A stretch of DNA of 64,000 nt from an uncultured Kushneria sp. (GTDB lineage: Bacteria; Pseudomonadota; Gammaproteobacteria; Pseudomonadales; Halomonadaceae). The number at the start of each line of letters is the position of its first letter. Position 1 is the first letter of the stretch. Shown here piece by piece: positions 47,711 through 56,906 of this stretch. Position numbers and translations under genes: made by a program. The stretch is taken from contig NZ_CANMFC010000002.1 of NCBI RefSeq assembly GCF_947497025.1, forward strand, positions 248,001 through 312,000, read 5' to 3'. Below the pieces are notes generated by a model. It was not told where the DNA came from. It searched no databases and worked only from the letters and a program-made list of their open reading frames with translations.

Positions 47711-49150
47711 TCAGCGGCGCTCAATAAACCGGCGAATGCCCTCGGCCAGCTGCTGCCCCAGGCGTTCGAGCGTCTCGCCCTCGACCATGCCGATGCCCAG
47801 CACCAGTCCGCGGCGCGGGTCACCCGCGGCGCAGACGGGGCTGAGCGGCTTGACCAGCAGGCGGTAGTGGTTGAGCAGGTGACGCGACAGGCGCACGTCA
47901 TCAATATCGGCGGCCAGCGTCACGCACAGGGTGATGGTGCCGGCCGGGGGTGAGATATCGATCACGCCCGGCAGATCAATCAGTAGATCATGCAGCGTCT
48001 GCTGGCGGCGCAGATATTCGCGATTGATGCGCCGACACCAGCGGTCGAGATCGCCATCGGCCATGAATTTTGCCAGCACCGCCTGATCCAGCATGCGCCC
48101 CTCGCGAAAGACTTCGCTGCGCAATCGATTAATGGCCCCGCTCAGCGAACGTGGCACGACCAGATACCCCAGCCGCAGCCCCGGAAACATCAGCTTGGAA
48201 AACGACCCGGCCAGAATGGAGTGGCCGTCATCGGGGGAGAAGAGCAACCCCCGGTGGTGGCTGTCGAAGAATTCGTAGTCGTCCTCGATGATCAGCTCTG
48301 GCGAGAGTTGCTCGGCCAGCACGCGCTTGTCCTCGATCGGCATCGGCACGCTCAAGGGGTAGTGGCGGGCACCGGTCAGGTATAAAAGGCGCGGCGAAGG
48401 CGCCGCTGACGACAGGTCGCGATAGCCTGCCCCGGGCTGCCAGCGACACTGATCGATGCCCAGCCCGGCAGCCTGAAAGACGTTGCGTGCCCCCCAGTAG
48501 CAGGGAGAGTCCATCAACACGCGGTCGCCATGGTCGGCCAGCGCCAGGGCGCAAAGCTCCAGACCGTGATGCGTGCCGTCGGTGATGATGATCTGTTCAA
48601 GGGCGCATTCGATGCCGCGCTCGCGGCGCAGAAAATCGGCGATCTCCCGTTTCAACGGTCCATACCCCCCGCTTGAATAGGACAGCAGCAGGGCATTTTG
48701 CGGCACGGTCAGGGTGGCGTAGAGCGTGCGCCAGCGTCGCATCGGAAAGCGTGCAATGTCGGGAATGCCGGGCACGAAGGCACCGCTCTGGATCGGGCTG
48801 GCCCCGCTGGTGCCGAGGATCCGCTGCGCCCGCTGTGACAGGGCGACCGGCGAGGTCTGTTCCATGGGCGGTGACACGTTTGGTCGCAGGCTCCAGCTGC
48901 CCCGGCCGTGCTGGGTGGCCAGTAGATGGCGCGACTGCAAAAGCTCGATGACGCCGGCCAGGGTGTTACGGGCGATCCCCAGGCGCTGACAGATATGGCG
49001 ATGGGCCGGCAGACGCTGGCCGTCGGCCCATTGCTGTTCGATCAGCGTGGTCAGGGCCTGCTCCAGACGGACCTGCTTGTTCAGCCGGTCGGGCTGGCGC
49101 TGCCAGGCAATTTCAATATCACTCAGGGCCTCTTCGACAGATCGCTGCAT
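47711..49150 (-). CDS. gabR: MocR/GabR-type PLP-dependent transcriptional regulator
   Basis: A 479-residue fusion: an N-terminal GntR-type winged helix (residues about 20-90, IEQQWADGQRLPAHRHICQRLGIARN) joined to an aminotransferase-fold domain that binds PLP, with the likely lysine in LAGSFSKLMFPGLRLGY. GabR proteins sense GABA through this domain and activate gabTD. The gene diverges from the permease-gabD-gabT operon with 200 bp between, the classic GabR setting. The assignment to GABA sensing rests on that context; PdxR-like vitamin B6 control is an alternative. Confidence 0.85.
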   Translation of the reverse strand: MQRSVEEALSDIEIAWQRQPDRLNKQVRLEQALTTLIEQQWADGQRLPAHRHICQRLGIARNTLAGVIELLQSRHLLATQHGRGSWSLRPNVSPPMEQTSPVALSQRAQRILGTSGASPIQSGAFVPGIPDIARFPMRRWRTLYATLTVPQNALLLSYSSGGYGPLKREIADFLRRERGIECALEQIIITDGTHHGLELCALALADHGDRVLMDSPCYWGARNVFQAAGLGIDQCRWQPGAGYRDLSSAAPSPRLLYLTGARHYPLSVPMPIEDKRVLAEQLSPELIIEDDYEFFDSHHRGLLFSPDDGHSILAGSFSKLMFPGLRLGYLVVPRSLSGAINRLRSEVFREGRMLDQAVLAKFMADGDLDRWCRRINREYLRRQQTLHDLLIDLPGVIDISPPAGTITLCVTLAADIDDVRLSRHLLNHYRLLVKPLSPVCAAGDPRRGLVLGIGMVEGETLERLGQQLAEGIRRFIERR

Positions 49151-49194
49151 GACACGGGTCCGGGCAGGGTGAGGGGGAAGAAGAACATTATGAT

Positions 49195-49261
49195 GGTGGT
49201 CCCAGGCAGTGGTCTACCTGAACACACAAGTGGTTCACGTACCGAACCCGGGACAGTGGTA
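49195..49261. promoter_or_regulatory. GTGGT direct repeats in the gabR-permease spacer, candidate GabR operator
   Basis: GTGGT occurs at 49196-49200, 49209-49213, 49230-49234 and 49256-49260, all in the same orientation; three have AGTGGT. Starts are 13, 21 and 26 bp apart. MocR-type regulators recognise direct repeats upstream of the genes they control, so these fit a GabR operator array; the exact motif is unproven. Confidence 0.5.
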
Positions 49262-49350
49262 GCGTGTGAGCAGGGAGACACAACAGGTTGCGTGACCTGC
49301 CACAACATCCTCCCGGCCCTGAAAGATCACAATAATGACGGATAAATCCT

Positions 49351-50772
49351 ATGCAGAGCACAACCAAACCACGCGAACTGGTGCGTGTCCTGGCGCGCAC
49401 CGATGTTCTGGCACTTGCCTTTGGCGCCATGATCGGCTGGGGCTGGATCGTGTTGACCGGCGGGGCGATTCTCGATGCCGGCAGTGTGGGCGCCATCATC
49501 GCTTTCATCATCGGCGGCATCGCGGTCCTGCTGGTCGGGTTGACCTACGCCGAACTGGCCTCGGCCATGCCCAAGGTGGGCGGCGAGCACGTCTACAGCT
49601 ATCGCGCCCTGGGTCACTTTGCCTCCTTTATCTGCACCTGGAGCATTGTGCTGGGCTATGTGAGCGTCGTGTCGTTTGAAGCCGTCGCGCTGCCCACCGT
49701 GGTCGAGCAGCTTTTCCCCGGCTATGACGTGGGCCATCTCTGGACCGTGGCCGGCTGGGACGTCAAGGCCAGCTGGGTGGCGGTCGGTGTGATCGGTTCG
49801 CTGATCATGATGGCGATCAACTATGTCGGCATCACCACCGCGGCGCTGATCCAGAAGCTGGTGACCGGCCTGATCCTGGTCGTGGGGGTGCTGTTTATTA
49901 CCGGCGCACTGTTCACCGGCGAGGTGGCCAACATGACGCCGCTGTTTAACCATGAATCAAGCGGCGGCTTTGCCGGCGGCATCATGGCGGTGCTGGTCAT
50001 GGTGCCTTTTCTGTTCGTGGGCTTTGACGTGATCCCGCAGGCGGCCGAGGAGATCGATCTGCCGTTTCGCGATATCGGCAAGGTGCTGATTGCCTCGGTG
50101 CTGATGGCGGTGGCCTGGTATGCGTTGATCGTGCTGGGCACCAGCCTGATGCTGAATCAGCCGGCGCTCGAGGGCAGCTCGCTGTCGGTGCCGGATGCCA
50201 TGGCGGCGGTCATGGGCAGCGTCTGGGGCAGCAAGCTGATGGTCCTGGCCGGCATTGCGGGCATCATTACCAGCTGGAACGCCTTTTATATCGGCGGATC
50301 GCGCGCCATCTATGCGCTGGCCCATTCCGGCATGCTGCCGGCCTTTTTGGGCAAGCTGCATCCGAAATATAAAACGCCCACCAACGCCATCGTCATGATC
50401 GGGCTGCTCTCAACGGTGGCGCCCTTCATGGGTCGTCCGGCCATGGTGTGGCTGGTCGATGCCGGTGGTCTGGGGATCGTGATCGCCTATCTGTTCGTGG
50501 CGCTGTCGTTCATGGTGCTTCGAAAGCGCGAGCCCGACATGGACCGTCCCTTCAAGGTAGGCAATGGTCGTGTGGTGGGTACACTGGCGGTACTGCTGTC
50601 ACTGGCCATGGCGTGTCTTTATCTACCGGGCAGCCCGTCAGCGTTGACCGGTATTGAATGGGGGGTGTTCGGAGGCTGGATGGCCCTGGGTCTGGCGATG
50701 TATCTCTTTGCGCTCAATCGCTACGGGCGAGCGTTCAGTGACCGGGTCATGCAGGACGTTTATCACCGCTGA
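49351..50772 (+). CDS. APC-family amino acid/GABA permease
   Basis: A 473-residue inner-membrane permease with about twelve hydrophobic helices. The APC hallmark GAMIGWGWIVLTG is near residues 25-37, followed by ELASAMPKVGGEHVYSYRAL. It starts the operon that includes gabD and gabT, so GABA or a related omega-amino acid is the probable cargo. ATG at 49351 has only a weak ribosome binding site. Substrate is an inference from position. Confidence 0.88.
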   Translation: MQSTTKPRELVRVLARTDVLALAFGAMIGWGWIVLTGGAILDAGSVGAIIAFIIGGIAVLLVGLTYAELASAMPKVGGEHVYSYRALGHFASFICTWSIVLGYVSVVSFEAVALPTVVEQLFPGYDVGHLWTVAGWDVKASWVAVGVIGSLIMMAINYVGITTAALIQKLVTGLILVVGVLFITGALFTGEVANMTPLFNHESSGGFAGGIMAVLVMVPFLFVGFDVIPQAAEEIDLPFRDIGKVLIASVLMAVAWYALIVLGTSLMLNQPALEGSSLSVPDAMAAVMGSVWGSKLMVLAGIAGIITSWNAFYIGGSRAIYALAHSGMLPAFLGKLHPKYKTPTNAIVMIGLLSTVAPFMGRPAMVWLVDAGGLGIVIAYLFVALSFMVLRKREPDMDRPFKVGNGRVVGTLAVLLSLAMACLYLPGSPSALTGIEWGVFGGWMALGLAMYLFALNRYGRAFSDRVMQDVYHR

Positions 50773-50794
50773 CATCATATCCATGAGGTAGACA

Positions 50795-52243
50795 ATGTTT
50801 GATATCGAGTTCAAGAACCAGCGTGCCGCCGCCCTGATCGGTGATCAGTGGCAGGAAGGCAGCCAGCAGTTTGCCGTCAACAACCCGGCCACCGGGGAGC
50901 TGGTCGCCAACGTCGCCGATCTCGGCGCCGAGGAGACTCGCGCGGCGGTGGCCGCGGCCGAGACGGCGCTGGCCGACTGGCGCAAGGTGCCCGCCAAGGA
51001 GCGCTCGCGTCTGCTGCGCCGCTGGTTTGATCTGGTGATTGACAATACCGACGCTCTGGCACGTCTGATGACGCTGGAGCAGGGCAAGCCGCTGGCAGAG
51101 TCGCGTGGTGAAGTCGGCTATGGCGCCTCGTTTATCGAGTTCTACGCCGAAGAGGCCAAGCGCATCGCCGGGGAAACCCTGCCGGGTCACGGCGCGGACA
51201 AGCGCATTCTGGTCATGCGCGAGCCGATCGGTGTGGTGGCGGCCATCACGCCATGGAATTTTCCGCTGGCGATGATCACCCGCAAATGCGCCCCGGCACT
51301 GGCCGCCGGCTGCACGGTCGTGATCAAGCCGGCCGAGGCGACCCCGCTGACGGCCCTGGCGCTGGCCGCGCTGGCGCTGGAAGCCGGCATTCCGGAAGGC
51401 GCCATCAACGTGGTCACGGCCAAAAGCCCGGTCGCCGTGGGCGAAGTGCTGACCACCGACCCGCGCGTGCGCAAGGTCTCCTTTACCGGCTCGACGCCGG
51501 TGGGCAAGAAGCTGCTGGCGCAGTGTGCCTCCACCGTCAAGAAAACGGCCATGGAGCTGGGGGGCAACGCGCCCTTTATCGTGTTTGATGACGCTGATAT
51601 TGACGCAGCCGTCGAGGGCGCGATCGCCTCCAAGTATCGCAATGCCGGTCAGACCTGCGTCTGTACCAACCGCTTTCTGGTGCAGTCCGGCATTTACGAC
51701 GCCTTTGTTGAGAAGCTCGCCGCCCGCGTTCGGGAACTCAAGGTCGGCAACGGCATGGAAGAGGGCACGCTCATTGGACCGTTGATCAACCAGGCGGCGG
51801 TCGACAAGGTCAGTGCCCATGTCAGTGATGCGCTGGACAAGGGCGCTCGGCTGGTGGAAGGTGGAGAAGCGCACGCGCTGGGGCACTCGTTTTATGCACC
51901 GACCGTACTGGCGGACGTGACCCCCGACATGGCTGTGGCCCGCGAGGAAACCTTCGGACCATTGGCGGCGGTGTTTCGTTTCGACCATGATGATCAGGCC
52001 ATTGCGATGGCCAACGATACGCCCTTTGGCCTGGCGGCCTATTTCTATGCCCGTGATTACAAGCGCATCTGGCACGTCATGGAGGCGCTGGAATACGGCA
52101 TGGTGGCCGTCAACGAAGGGCTTTTATCGACCGAGCTGGCGCCCTTTGGCGGGATCAAGGAGTCAGGACTGGGTCGAGAGGGTTCGCACCACGGACTGGA
52201 GGAGTTTACCGAGCTCAAGTATGTCTGTCTTGGCGGGCTGTAA
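50795..52243 (+). CDS. gabD: Succinate-semialdehyde dehydrogenase (NADP+)
   Basis: GabD oxidises succinic semialdehyde to succinate, the last step of GABA breakdown. The aldehyde dehydrogenase general base E254 lies in MELGGNAP and the catalytic cysteine C288 in NAGQTCVC. Other hallmarks are ITPWNFPLAM, VSFTGSTPVG and DDADIDAAV. The 482 residues match the family. It starts 22 bp after the permease gene and is followed by gabT. Confidence 0.95.
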   Translation: MFDIEFKNQRAAALIGDQWQEGSQQFAVNNPATGELVANVADLGAEETRAAVAAAETALADWRKVPAKERSRLLRRWFDLVIDNTDALARLMTLEQGKPLAESRGEVGYGASFIEFYAEEAKRIAGETLPGHGADKRILVMREPIGVVAAITPWNFPLAMITRKCAPALAAGCTVVIKPAEATPLTALALAALALEAGIPEGAINVVTAKSPVAVGEVLTTDPRVRKVSFTGSTPVGKKLLAQCASTVKKTAMELGGNAPFIVFDDADIDAAVEGAIASKYRNAGQTCVCTNRFLVQSGIYDAFVEKLAARVRELKVGNGMEEGTLIGPLINQAAVDKVSAHVSDALDKGARLVEGGEAHALGHSFYAPTVLADVTPDMAVAREETFGPLAAVFRFDHDDQAIAMANDTPFGLAAYFYARDYKRIWHVMEALEYGMVAVNEGLLSTELAPFGGIKESGLGREGSHHGLEEFTELKYVCLGGL

Positions 52244-52269
52244 TCGCTGCACATCAAAGGAGATTGCGC

Positions 52270-53547
52270 ATGAACAATAACGAACTGAACGAGCTGAAAA
52301 AGCGCTATGTGGCCAATGGCGCGGCAAGTCCGGACGGGCATTTTGCCGACCGCGCCGAAAATGCCGAGCTGTGGGATGCCGATGGCAAGCGCTTTATCGA
52401 TTTTGCCGGTGGCATCGGCGTGCTCAACATCGGTCACCGCCATCCGAAGGTGGTCGAGGCGGTCAAGGCGCAGCTCGACAAGGTCATGCATACCTGCCAG
52501 ACCGTCATGCCCTATGAAGGCTACGTGAAGGTGGCCGAGAAGCTCAGCCACATCACACCGGTGCGCGGACATGCCAAGGTCATGCTGGCCAATTCCGGGG
52601 CCGAGGCGCTGGAAAATGCGGTCAAGGTCGCGCGGGCTGCCACCGGTCGCTCGGGTGTGATCTGCTTCACCGGTGGCTATCACGGCCGTACCTTCATGAC
52701 CATGGCGATGAACGGCAAGGTGGCACCCTATCGCACCGATTTTGGCCCCATGCCGGGCCAGGTCTATCGCGCGCCCTATCCGGTCGAATCGATCGGCGTC
52801 AGTGAAGAAGAGGCGCTGCGCGGGCTGAAGATGACCTTCAAGACCGATGCCAACCCGAAGGATACGGCCGCGATCGTCATCGAGCCGGTGCTGGGCGAGG
52901 GGGGCTTCCACGCCGCCTCACCGGGTTTCATGAAGGCGCTGCGCGAGATCTGCGACGAGCACGGTATCCTCTTGATCGTTGACGAAGTGCAGTCCGGTTT
53001 TGGCCGTACCGGCAGGATGTTTGCCATCGAGCACACCGGCGTGGAACCGGACATCATGACCATGGCCAAGAGTATGGGTGATGGCATGCCAATTTCGGCA
53101 GTGGTCGGCACCGACAGCGTGATGGACGCCTCTGGTGGCAACTCGCTGGGCGGCACCTATACCGGCAGTCCGCTCTCCTGCGCGGCCGTGCTGGCGGTAC
53201 TGGAAGTGTTCGAGGAAGAGAACATTCTCGAGAAAAGCCGGGCGCTGGGTGAGAAGCTGGGCGAACGCTTCCAGCGGTGGGAGCGCTCGTTTGACTGCGT
53301 ACGCCATTCGCGTCACCTGGGCGCCATGGCAGCGTTCGATCTGGTCCGTTCCGACGGCGAACCCGATACGGAGCTGGCCGGCAAACTCTGCAGGACAGCG
53401 CGCGAGCGCGGCCTGATCCTGCTCTCCTGCGGACTCTACGGCAATACGATCCGCTTTTTGATGCCGGTCACCATCAGCGATGAGGTGCTGGGCGAAGGGA
53501 TGGATCTGATCGAGTCCATGCTCAGGGAAATGAGTGCTCAGTCGTAA
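52270..53547 (+). CDS. gabT: 4-aminobutyrate aminotransferase
   Basis: GabT transfers the amino group of GABA to 2-oxoglutarate, giving succinic semialdehyde for GabD. The PLP fold is clear: GGIGVLNIGHRHPKVVEAV, ANSGAEALENAVKVARAATGR, CFTGGYHGRTFMTMAM, LIVDEVQSGFGRTGRMFA and the lysine in MTMAKSMGDGMPISA. ATG at 52270 follows GGAG with 7 bp; a TTG two codons upstream is a poorer choice. The product is 425 residues. Confidence 0.95.
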   Translation: MNNNELNELKKRYVANGAASPDGHFADRAENAELWDADGKRFIDFAGGIGVLNIGHRHPKVVEAVKAQLDKVMHTCQTVMPYEGYVKVAEKLSHITPVRGHAKVMLANSGAEALENAVKVARAATGRSGVICFTGGYHGRTFMTMAMNGKVAPYRTDFGPMPGQVYRAPYPVESIGVSEEEALRGLKMTFKTDANPKDTAAIVIEPVLGEGGFHAASPGFMKALREICDEHGILLIVDEVQSGFGRTGRMFAIEHTGVEPDIMTMAKSMGDGMPISAVVGTDSVMDASGGNSLGGTYTGSPLSCAAVLAVLEVFEEENILEKSRALGEKLGERFQRWERSFDCVRHSRHLGAMAAFDLVRSDGEPDTELAGKLCRTARERGLILLSCGLYGNTIRFLMPVTISDEVLGEGMDLIESMLREMSAQS

Positions 53548-53584
53548 GCTGTCAGTGCGCTTTTGACCATCGCGCTGGAAACAG

Positions 53585-53613
53585 AAGGCCCCGCCAATGG
53601 CGGGGCCTTTTTT
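53585..53613. terminator. Bidirectional terminator after gabT and rbsK
   Basis: AAGGCCCCGCC / GGCGGGGCCTT, an 11-bp stem with an AAT loop, followed by seven T residues. It separates the converging gabT and ribokinase genes. Confidence 0.9.
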
Positions 53614-53646
53614 GATGTATCAAAAACATCAGGGACTGCGCCCGGG

Positions 53647-54612
53647 TTACTCGGGCCGGCCGGCGATCTGCAAAAAGGTCTCGACCTCGTTCACGGCAGG
53701 GATACCGGTGGCAGCGCCCGGTCGCTGTACGGCCAGTGCCGCGGCCGCGGTGGCCCGCTCCAGACAGGTCGTGGCATCACGATCGGCCTGCAGGGCCGCC
53801 ATGTAGTAGCCGATGAAAGTGTCTCCGGCACCGGTGGTGTCGACGGCCTGCACCGGACGGGCCGGCTGATATAAGGTGTCGCCGCGCGTGCCGTCGATGC
53901 GCCAGGCGCCTGCAGCGCCGAGGGTCAGCACGATATCGACACCCGGCAGCGCCGTCTGCAGCGCCCTGATCAGGGTGTCGGCATCACTTTGTTCATCAAG
54001 TTCCACCAGCGCGGCGGCTTCCCCGCGGTTGACGAACAGCAGCGACAGTTCGGTCAGGGGCAGCTCGCGAATGGCGGGTGTCATCGGTGCCGGATTGAAG
54101 GCGACCTTCAGTCCTCGGTTCAGCGCCTGACGAATGACCTCTTCAATGTCATTACACTCGTTTTGCAGCAGCAGCCAGCCCTCACTGTCGGCATTGGTGA
54201 GCAGCTCATCAATGCGCTCCAACGTGAAGCGCTGGTTGGTGCCGCCAAAGAGCACGATGGCATTTTCGCCCTTGTCATCGACCTGAATCACGGTATGGCC
54301 GCTTGAGCCTTCAAGCAGCGCCACTTCATCGATGTCGGCGCCGGCGTCCCTTAAGGTCTCCAGCGCCCACTCATCGGCACGGCCGAGCTGTCCCCAGTGG
54401 GTCACCCGGCCACCGGCGCGCGCCAGCGCAATGGTCTGGTTGGCACCCTTGCCGCCCAGCACGATCTGATAGTCGGTGCTGGAGAGCGTCTCGCCCGGAC
54501 GTACCAGATGCGGCACGCGGTAGACATGGTCGATATTGATCGACCCGTAGTTGTAGACGGTAGCAGCGCGGGCTGTCGGTTGATTGGAGGCTGACGGGGT
54601 TGATGCTGACAT
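53647..54612 (-). CDS. rbsK: Ribokinase-like PfkB-family sugar kinase
   Basis: A 321-residue kinase that should phosphorylate ribose to ribose 5-phosphate. Ribokinase features are NYGSINIDHVYRVPHLVRPGE, GGKGANQTIALARAG and the anion-hole/catalytic motif VDTTGAGDTFIGYY. There is no ribose transporter or RbsR next to it, so the substrate could be another sugar or nucleoside. It stands alone on the minus strand. Confidence 0.86.
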   Translation of the reverse strand: MSASTPSASNQPTARAATVYNYGSINIDHVYRVPHLVRPGETLSSTDYQIVLGGKGANQTIALARAGGRVTHWGQLGRADEWALETLRDAGADIDEVALLEGSSGHTVIQVDDKGENAIVLFGGTNQRFTLERIDELLTNADSEGWLLLQNECNDIEEVIRQALNRGLKVAFNPAPMTPAIRELPLTELSLLFVNRGEAAALVELDEQSDADTLIRALQTALPGVDIVLTLGAAGAWRIDGTRGDTLYQPARPVQAVDTTGAGDTFIGYYMAALQADRDATTCLERATAAAALAVQRPGAATGIPAVNEVETFLQIAGRPE

Positions 54613-54691
54613 GACGCCCTCAAGGTTATGGCAATGCGGTGATCATAATGGTCTGGCGTGATCATCGAACAGATCGAGAGCGCTTGTCGAT

Positions 54692-55390
54692 TCAGGGCAG
54701 ATCAAATATCAGCGCCTCGGCGTCACGGCCATGGGCAAGTTCGATCCGTGACTCGGCTTCAAGCATCAGGGCATCGCCGCCCTCGAGCGGCTGACCGTTG
54801 ACCTCGAGTGTGCCGCGGATAAGGTGGACGTAGCCACGTCGGCCCGACGTCAGCGCGTGAGTGAGTGTGGTGTCCTCGTCCAGGATCGTGGCGTAGATGA
54901 AGGCGTCCTGTTCGATGGTCAGCGAGCCGTCACGTCCGTCCGAGGAGATGATCAGACGCAGCTGGTCACGTTTTGAATCAGGCGGGAAGTCTGCCTCGCT
55001 GTAGCGCGGCGTCAGCCCCGTTTCGCGCGGGAAGAGCCAGATCTGCAGAAAGTGCACCGGCTCCCGGTCGCTGTGATTGAACTCGCTGTGTTCCACGCCG
55101 GTACCGGTGGTCATCAGCTGTACGCGCCCCGGGCCAATGCTGGAGCCGTTGCCCAGCGTGTCACGGTGGGCCAGCTCGCCGGAGAGCACGTAGGAGAAAA
55201 TCTCCATATCGCGATGACCGTGCTGACCGAAGCCGCCACCCGGGGCAACGCGGTCCTCATTGATCACCCTCAGGGGGCCGAACTGGACATGGTTCGGGTC
55301 GACATAGCCGGCAAAGGAGAAGGAGTGATAGCTCTCGAGCCAGCCGTGGTTGGCGTGGCCGCGCTCACTGCCGGGGCGAAGGGTCAGCAT
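54692..55390 (-). CDS. Pirin-family protein (YhhW-like quercetinase)
   Basis: A 232-residue double-cupin protein. Metal ligands at H57, H59, H101 and E103 (GQHGHRDMEI and GVEHSEFNH) match the positions in E. coli YhhW, which can oxidise quercetin; FSFAGYVDPNHVQFGPLRVINED is the pirin signature. In vivo role is uncertain. The gene is monocistronic with its start next to a T-rich spacer. Confidence 0.92.
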   Translation of the reverse strand: MLTLRPGSERGHANHGWLESYHSFSFAGYVDPNHVQFGPLRVINEDRVAPGGGFGQHGHRDMEIFSYVLSGELAHRDTLGNGSSIGPGRVQLMTTGTGVEHSEFNHSDREPVHFLQIWLFPRETGLTPRYSEADFPPDSKRDQLRLIISSDGRDGSLTIEQDAFIYATILDEDTTLTHALTSGRRGYVHLIRGTLEVNGQPLEGGDALMLEAESRIELAHGRDAEALIFDLP

Positions 55391-55487
55391 GGAAGATTCT
55401 CCAAAAGTCAGGAATGCTCACAGCATCTGCTTCGAATTCCTGCATGGCAACTGCAGAAAATGAGCGTTGAACGCCTATAAAATCGAA

Positions 55488-55518
55488 TGCGCCCGCCGGG
55501 GGTAACCCGGCGGGCGCA
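55488..55518 (-). terminator. Terminator after the acyltransferase gene
   Basis: TGCGCCCGCCGGG and CCCGGCGGGCGCA form a perfect 13-bp stem around a five-base loop (GGTAA). On the minus strand it is followed by a T-containing tail (TTCGATTTT), suited to ending the acyltransferase transcript. Confidence 0.75.
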
Positions 55519-55541
55519 TCAGGCTTGATGGCTTGTAACGA

Positions 55542-56618
55542 TCAGGCGCCCTGTGCCACCGGGCGGTTTCGCAGCGCCGGGAAATCAAACAGCGCGCGGC
55601 CCGGACCATGGTCCAGCAGGTAGCGCACCAGCAGGCAGCCGGCACAGACGACCGTGGCAATGACGATGGGCAGGGCGACGGCGATCATTTGACCTACCGA
55701 GCCGCTGAGTTCGACATCGACCATCAAAAGCGTCAGGGGATGGACCAGCAGCATGTGAATGACATACACCGGCAGGGTCCTTTTGCCCAGTGCCTGCAAG
55801 GCCCTCATCTGCCAGAAACGAAGGATCAGCGCGAGGGTATCGATGGCAAAGGAGACCATCAGACAGGAGAGAACAAGCTGAGTGACCGGCAGGTAAAAAA
55901 TACCCAGCTGGCGTGCTACAGCCATCGAAGCGAGCAGCCCTGCCCCCACCAGTACCCAGCGTTTGGCGCTGAATTCGGCATAGACGTGTGCAATCCGGTC
56001 CCGGCCAAAGCAGCCCATGGCGTAGAAGATGCCGTAGTCCAGCAGCTTCTTGAAGTTCCAGACATCAGTAATGTGCTCGGAAAAGATCTGCAGCAGGGCC
56101 AGTACGATCAAAAGCGGAATGGCGACCCGTTTAAAGGTCTTGCAGATCACGAAGTAGAGCACCAGCGCATAGAGATACCAGATGCCGCTGTCGGCCAGAA
56201 ATACGCCACGCACGAATTCAATGATGTTGAGCGTGTAGGCCTCGCCCGGGATGATTTCGGCAGCACCTGGAATTTTGGTGCGCATCAGCGAAATGATGAC
56301 CCAGTTGATGGCCATCCACAGTAGATAGAGCCAGAACAGGGTCGCCACGCGGGACTTGAAGGTCTCTTGCCAGCTTTTGCGGGTAATGGCCGAATGGGCA
56401 AGAAAGCCGGAGATCAAAAAGAACAGCGGCATGCGCAGCGGCTTGAAGGCCGTCAGGGCGCCAGTCCACCAGCTATCAAGTGGAAGCCCGCCAAAGTCGA
56501 TCTGGGCGTAGGAAAAAATGGTGGTATGCCATAGCACGACCATGAAGATGCAGGCGCCCTTGGCCGCATCGATCCAGGCAATGCGCTGGCCACCATATAT
56601 TCCGATTGTCTTGGTCAT
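55542..56618 (-). CDS. Acyltransferase family 3 membrane protein
   Basis: A 358-residue protein with about ten membrane helices and the acyltransferase-3 start RIAWIDAAKGACIFMVVLWH (the histidine is catalytic in the family) and LRMPLFFLISGFLAHSA. Such enzymes O-acetylate or O-succinylate polysaccharides and lipids. Its upstream and downstream spacers are AT-rich. With the HAD and glycosyltransferase genes that follow, it may take part in surface-polysaccharide decoration. Target unknown. Confidence 0.85.
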   Translation of the reverse strand: MTKTIGIYGGQRIAWIDAAKGACIFMVVLWHTTIFSYAQIDFGGLPLDSWWTGALTAFKPLRMPLFFLISGFLAHSAITRKSWQETFKSRVATLFWLYLLWMAINWVIISLMRTKIPGAAEIIPGEAYTLNIIEFVRGVFLADSGIWYLYALVLYFVICKTFKRVAIPLLIVLALLQIFSEHITDVWNFKKLLDYGIFYAMGCFGRDRIAHVYAEFSAKRWVLVGAGLLASMAVARQLGIFYLPVTQLVLSCLMVSFAIDTLALILRFWQMRALQALGKRTLPVYVIHMLLVHPLTLLMVDVELSGSVGQMIAVALPIVIATVVCAGCLLVRYLLDHGPGRALFDFPALRNRPVAQGA

Positions 56619-56906
56619 GGATATTGATCGCAGAGCAGAAATTTAGCTCCACCTTAATGCCAATGCTTGTATAAAAATATGCGGATATGGGTTTGTGATT
56701 GTTATAAAGCGTAACTAATATGTGAGAATTGTCTTTTAGTGCCTGTTTTCTTAAACAAGTGTTTGAAAATTAATTTTCATGAATTATTTTGGCCTCTCTC
56801 TCATGGTATTTGGCGCGTAATTGTCGTCCGAAATGTCATGTGAGCTTTCGGGAGCGTCCTTTTTGGACACGACGCTCCTCGAAAGCGGCGTTCGCCAGGG
56901 ACGCCA
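56619..56906. other. AT-rich spacer, no gene seen
   Basis: The 288-bp gap between the acyltransferase start and the HAD gene end is notably A/T-rich in its first 170 bp. I found no coding frame with a start and ribosome binding site, and no clear hairpin with a T run. It probably contains the acyltransferase promoter. Confidence 0.5.

Noticed and set aside
50747-52075. 442-codon minus-strand frame opposite gabD
   Set aside because: Antisense to gabD with no family signature.
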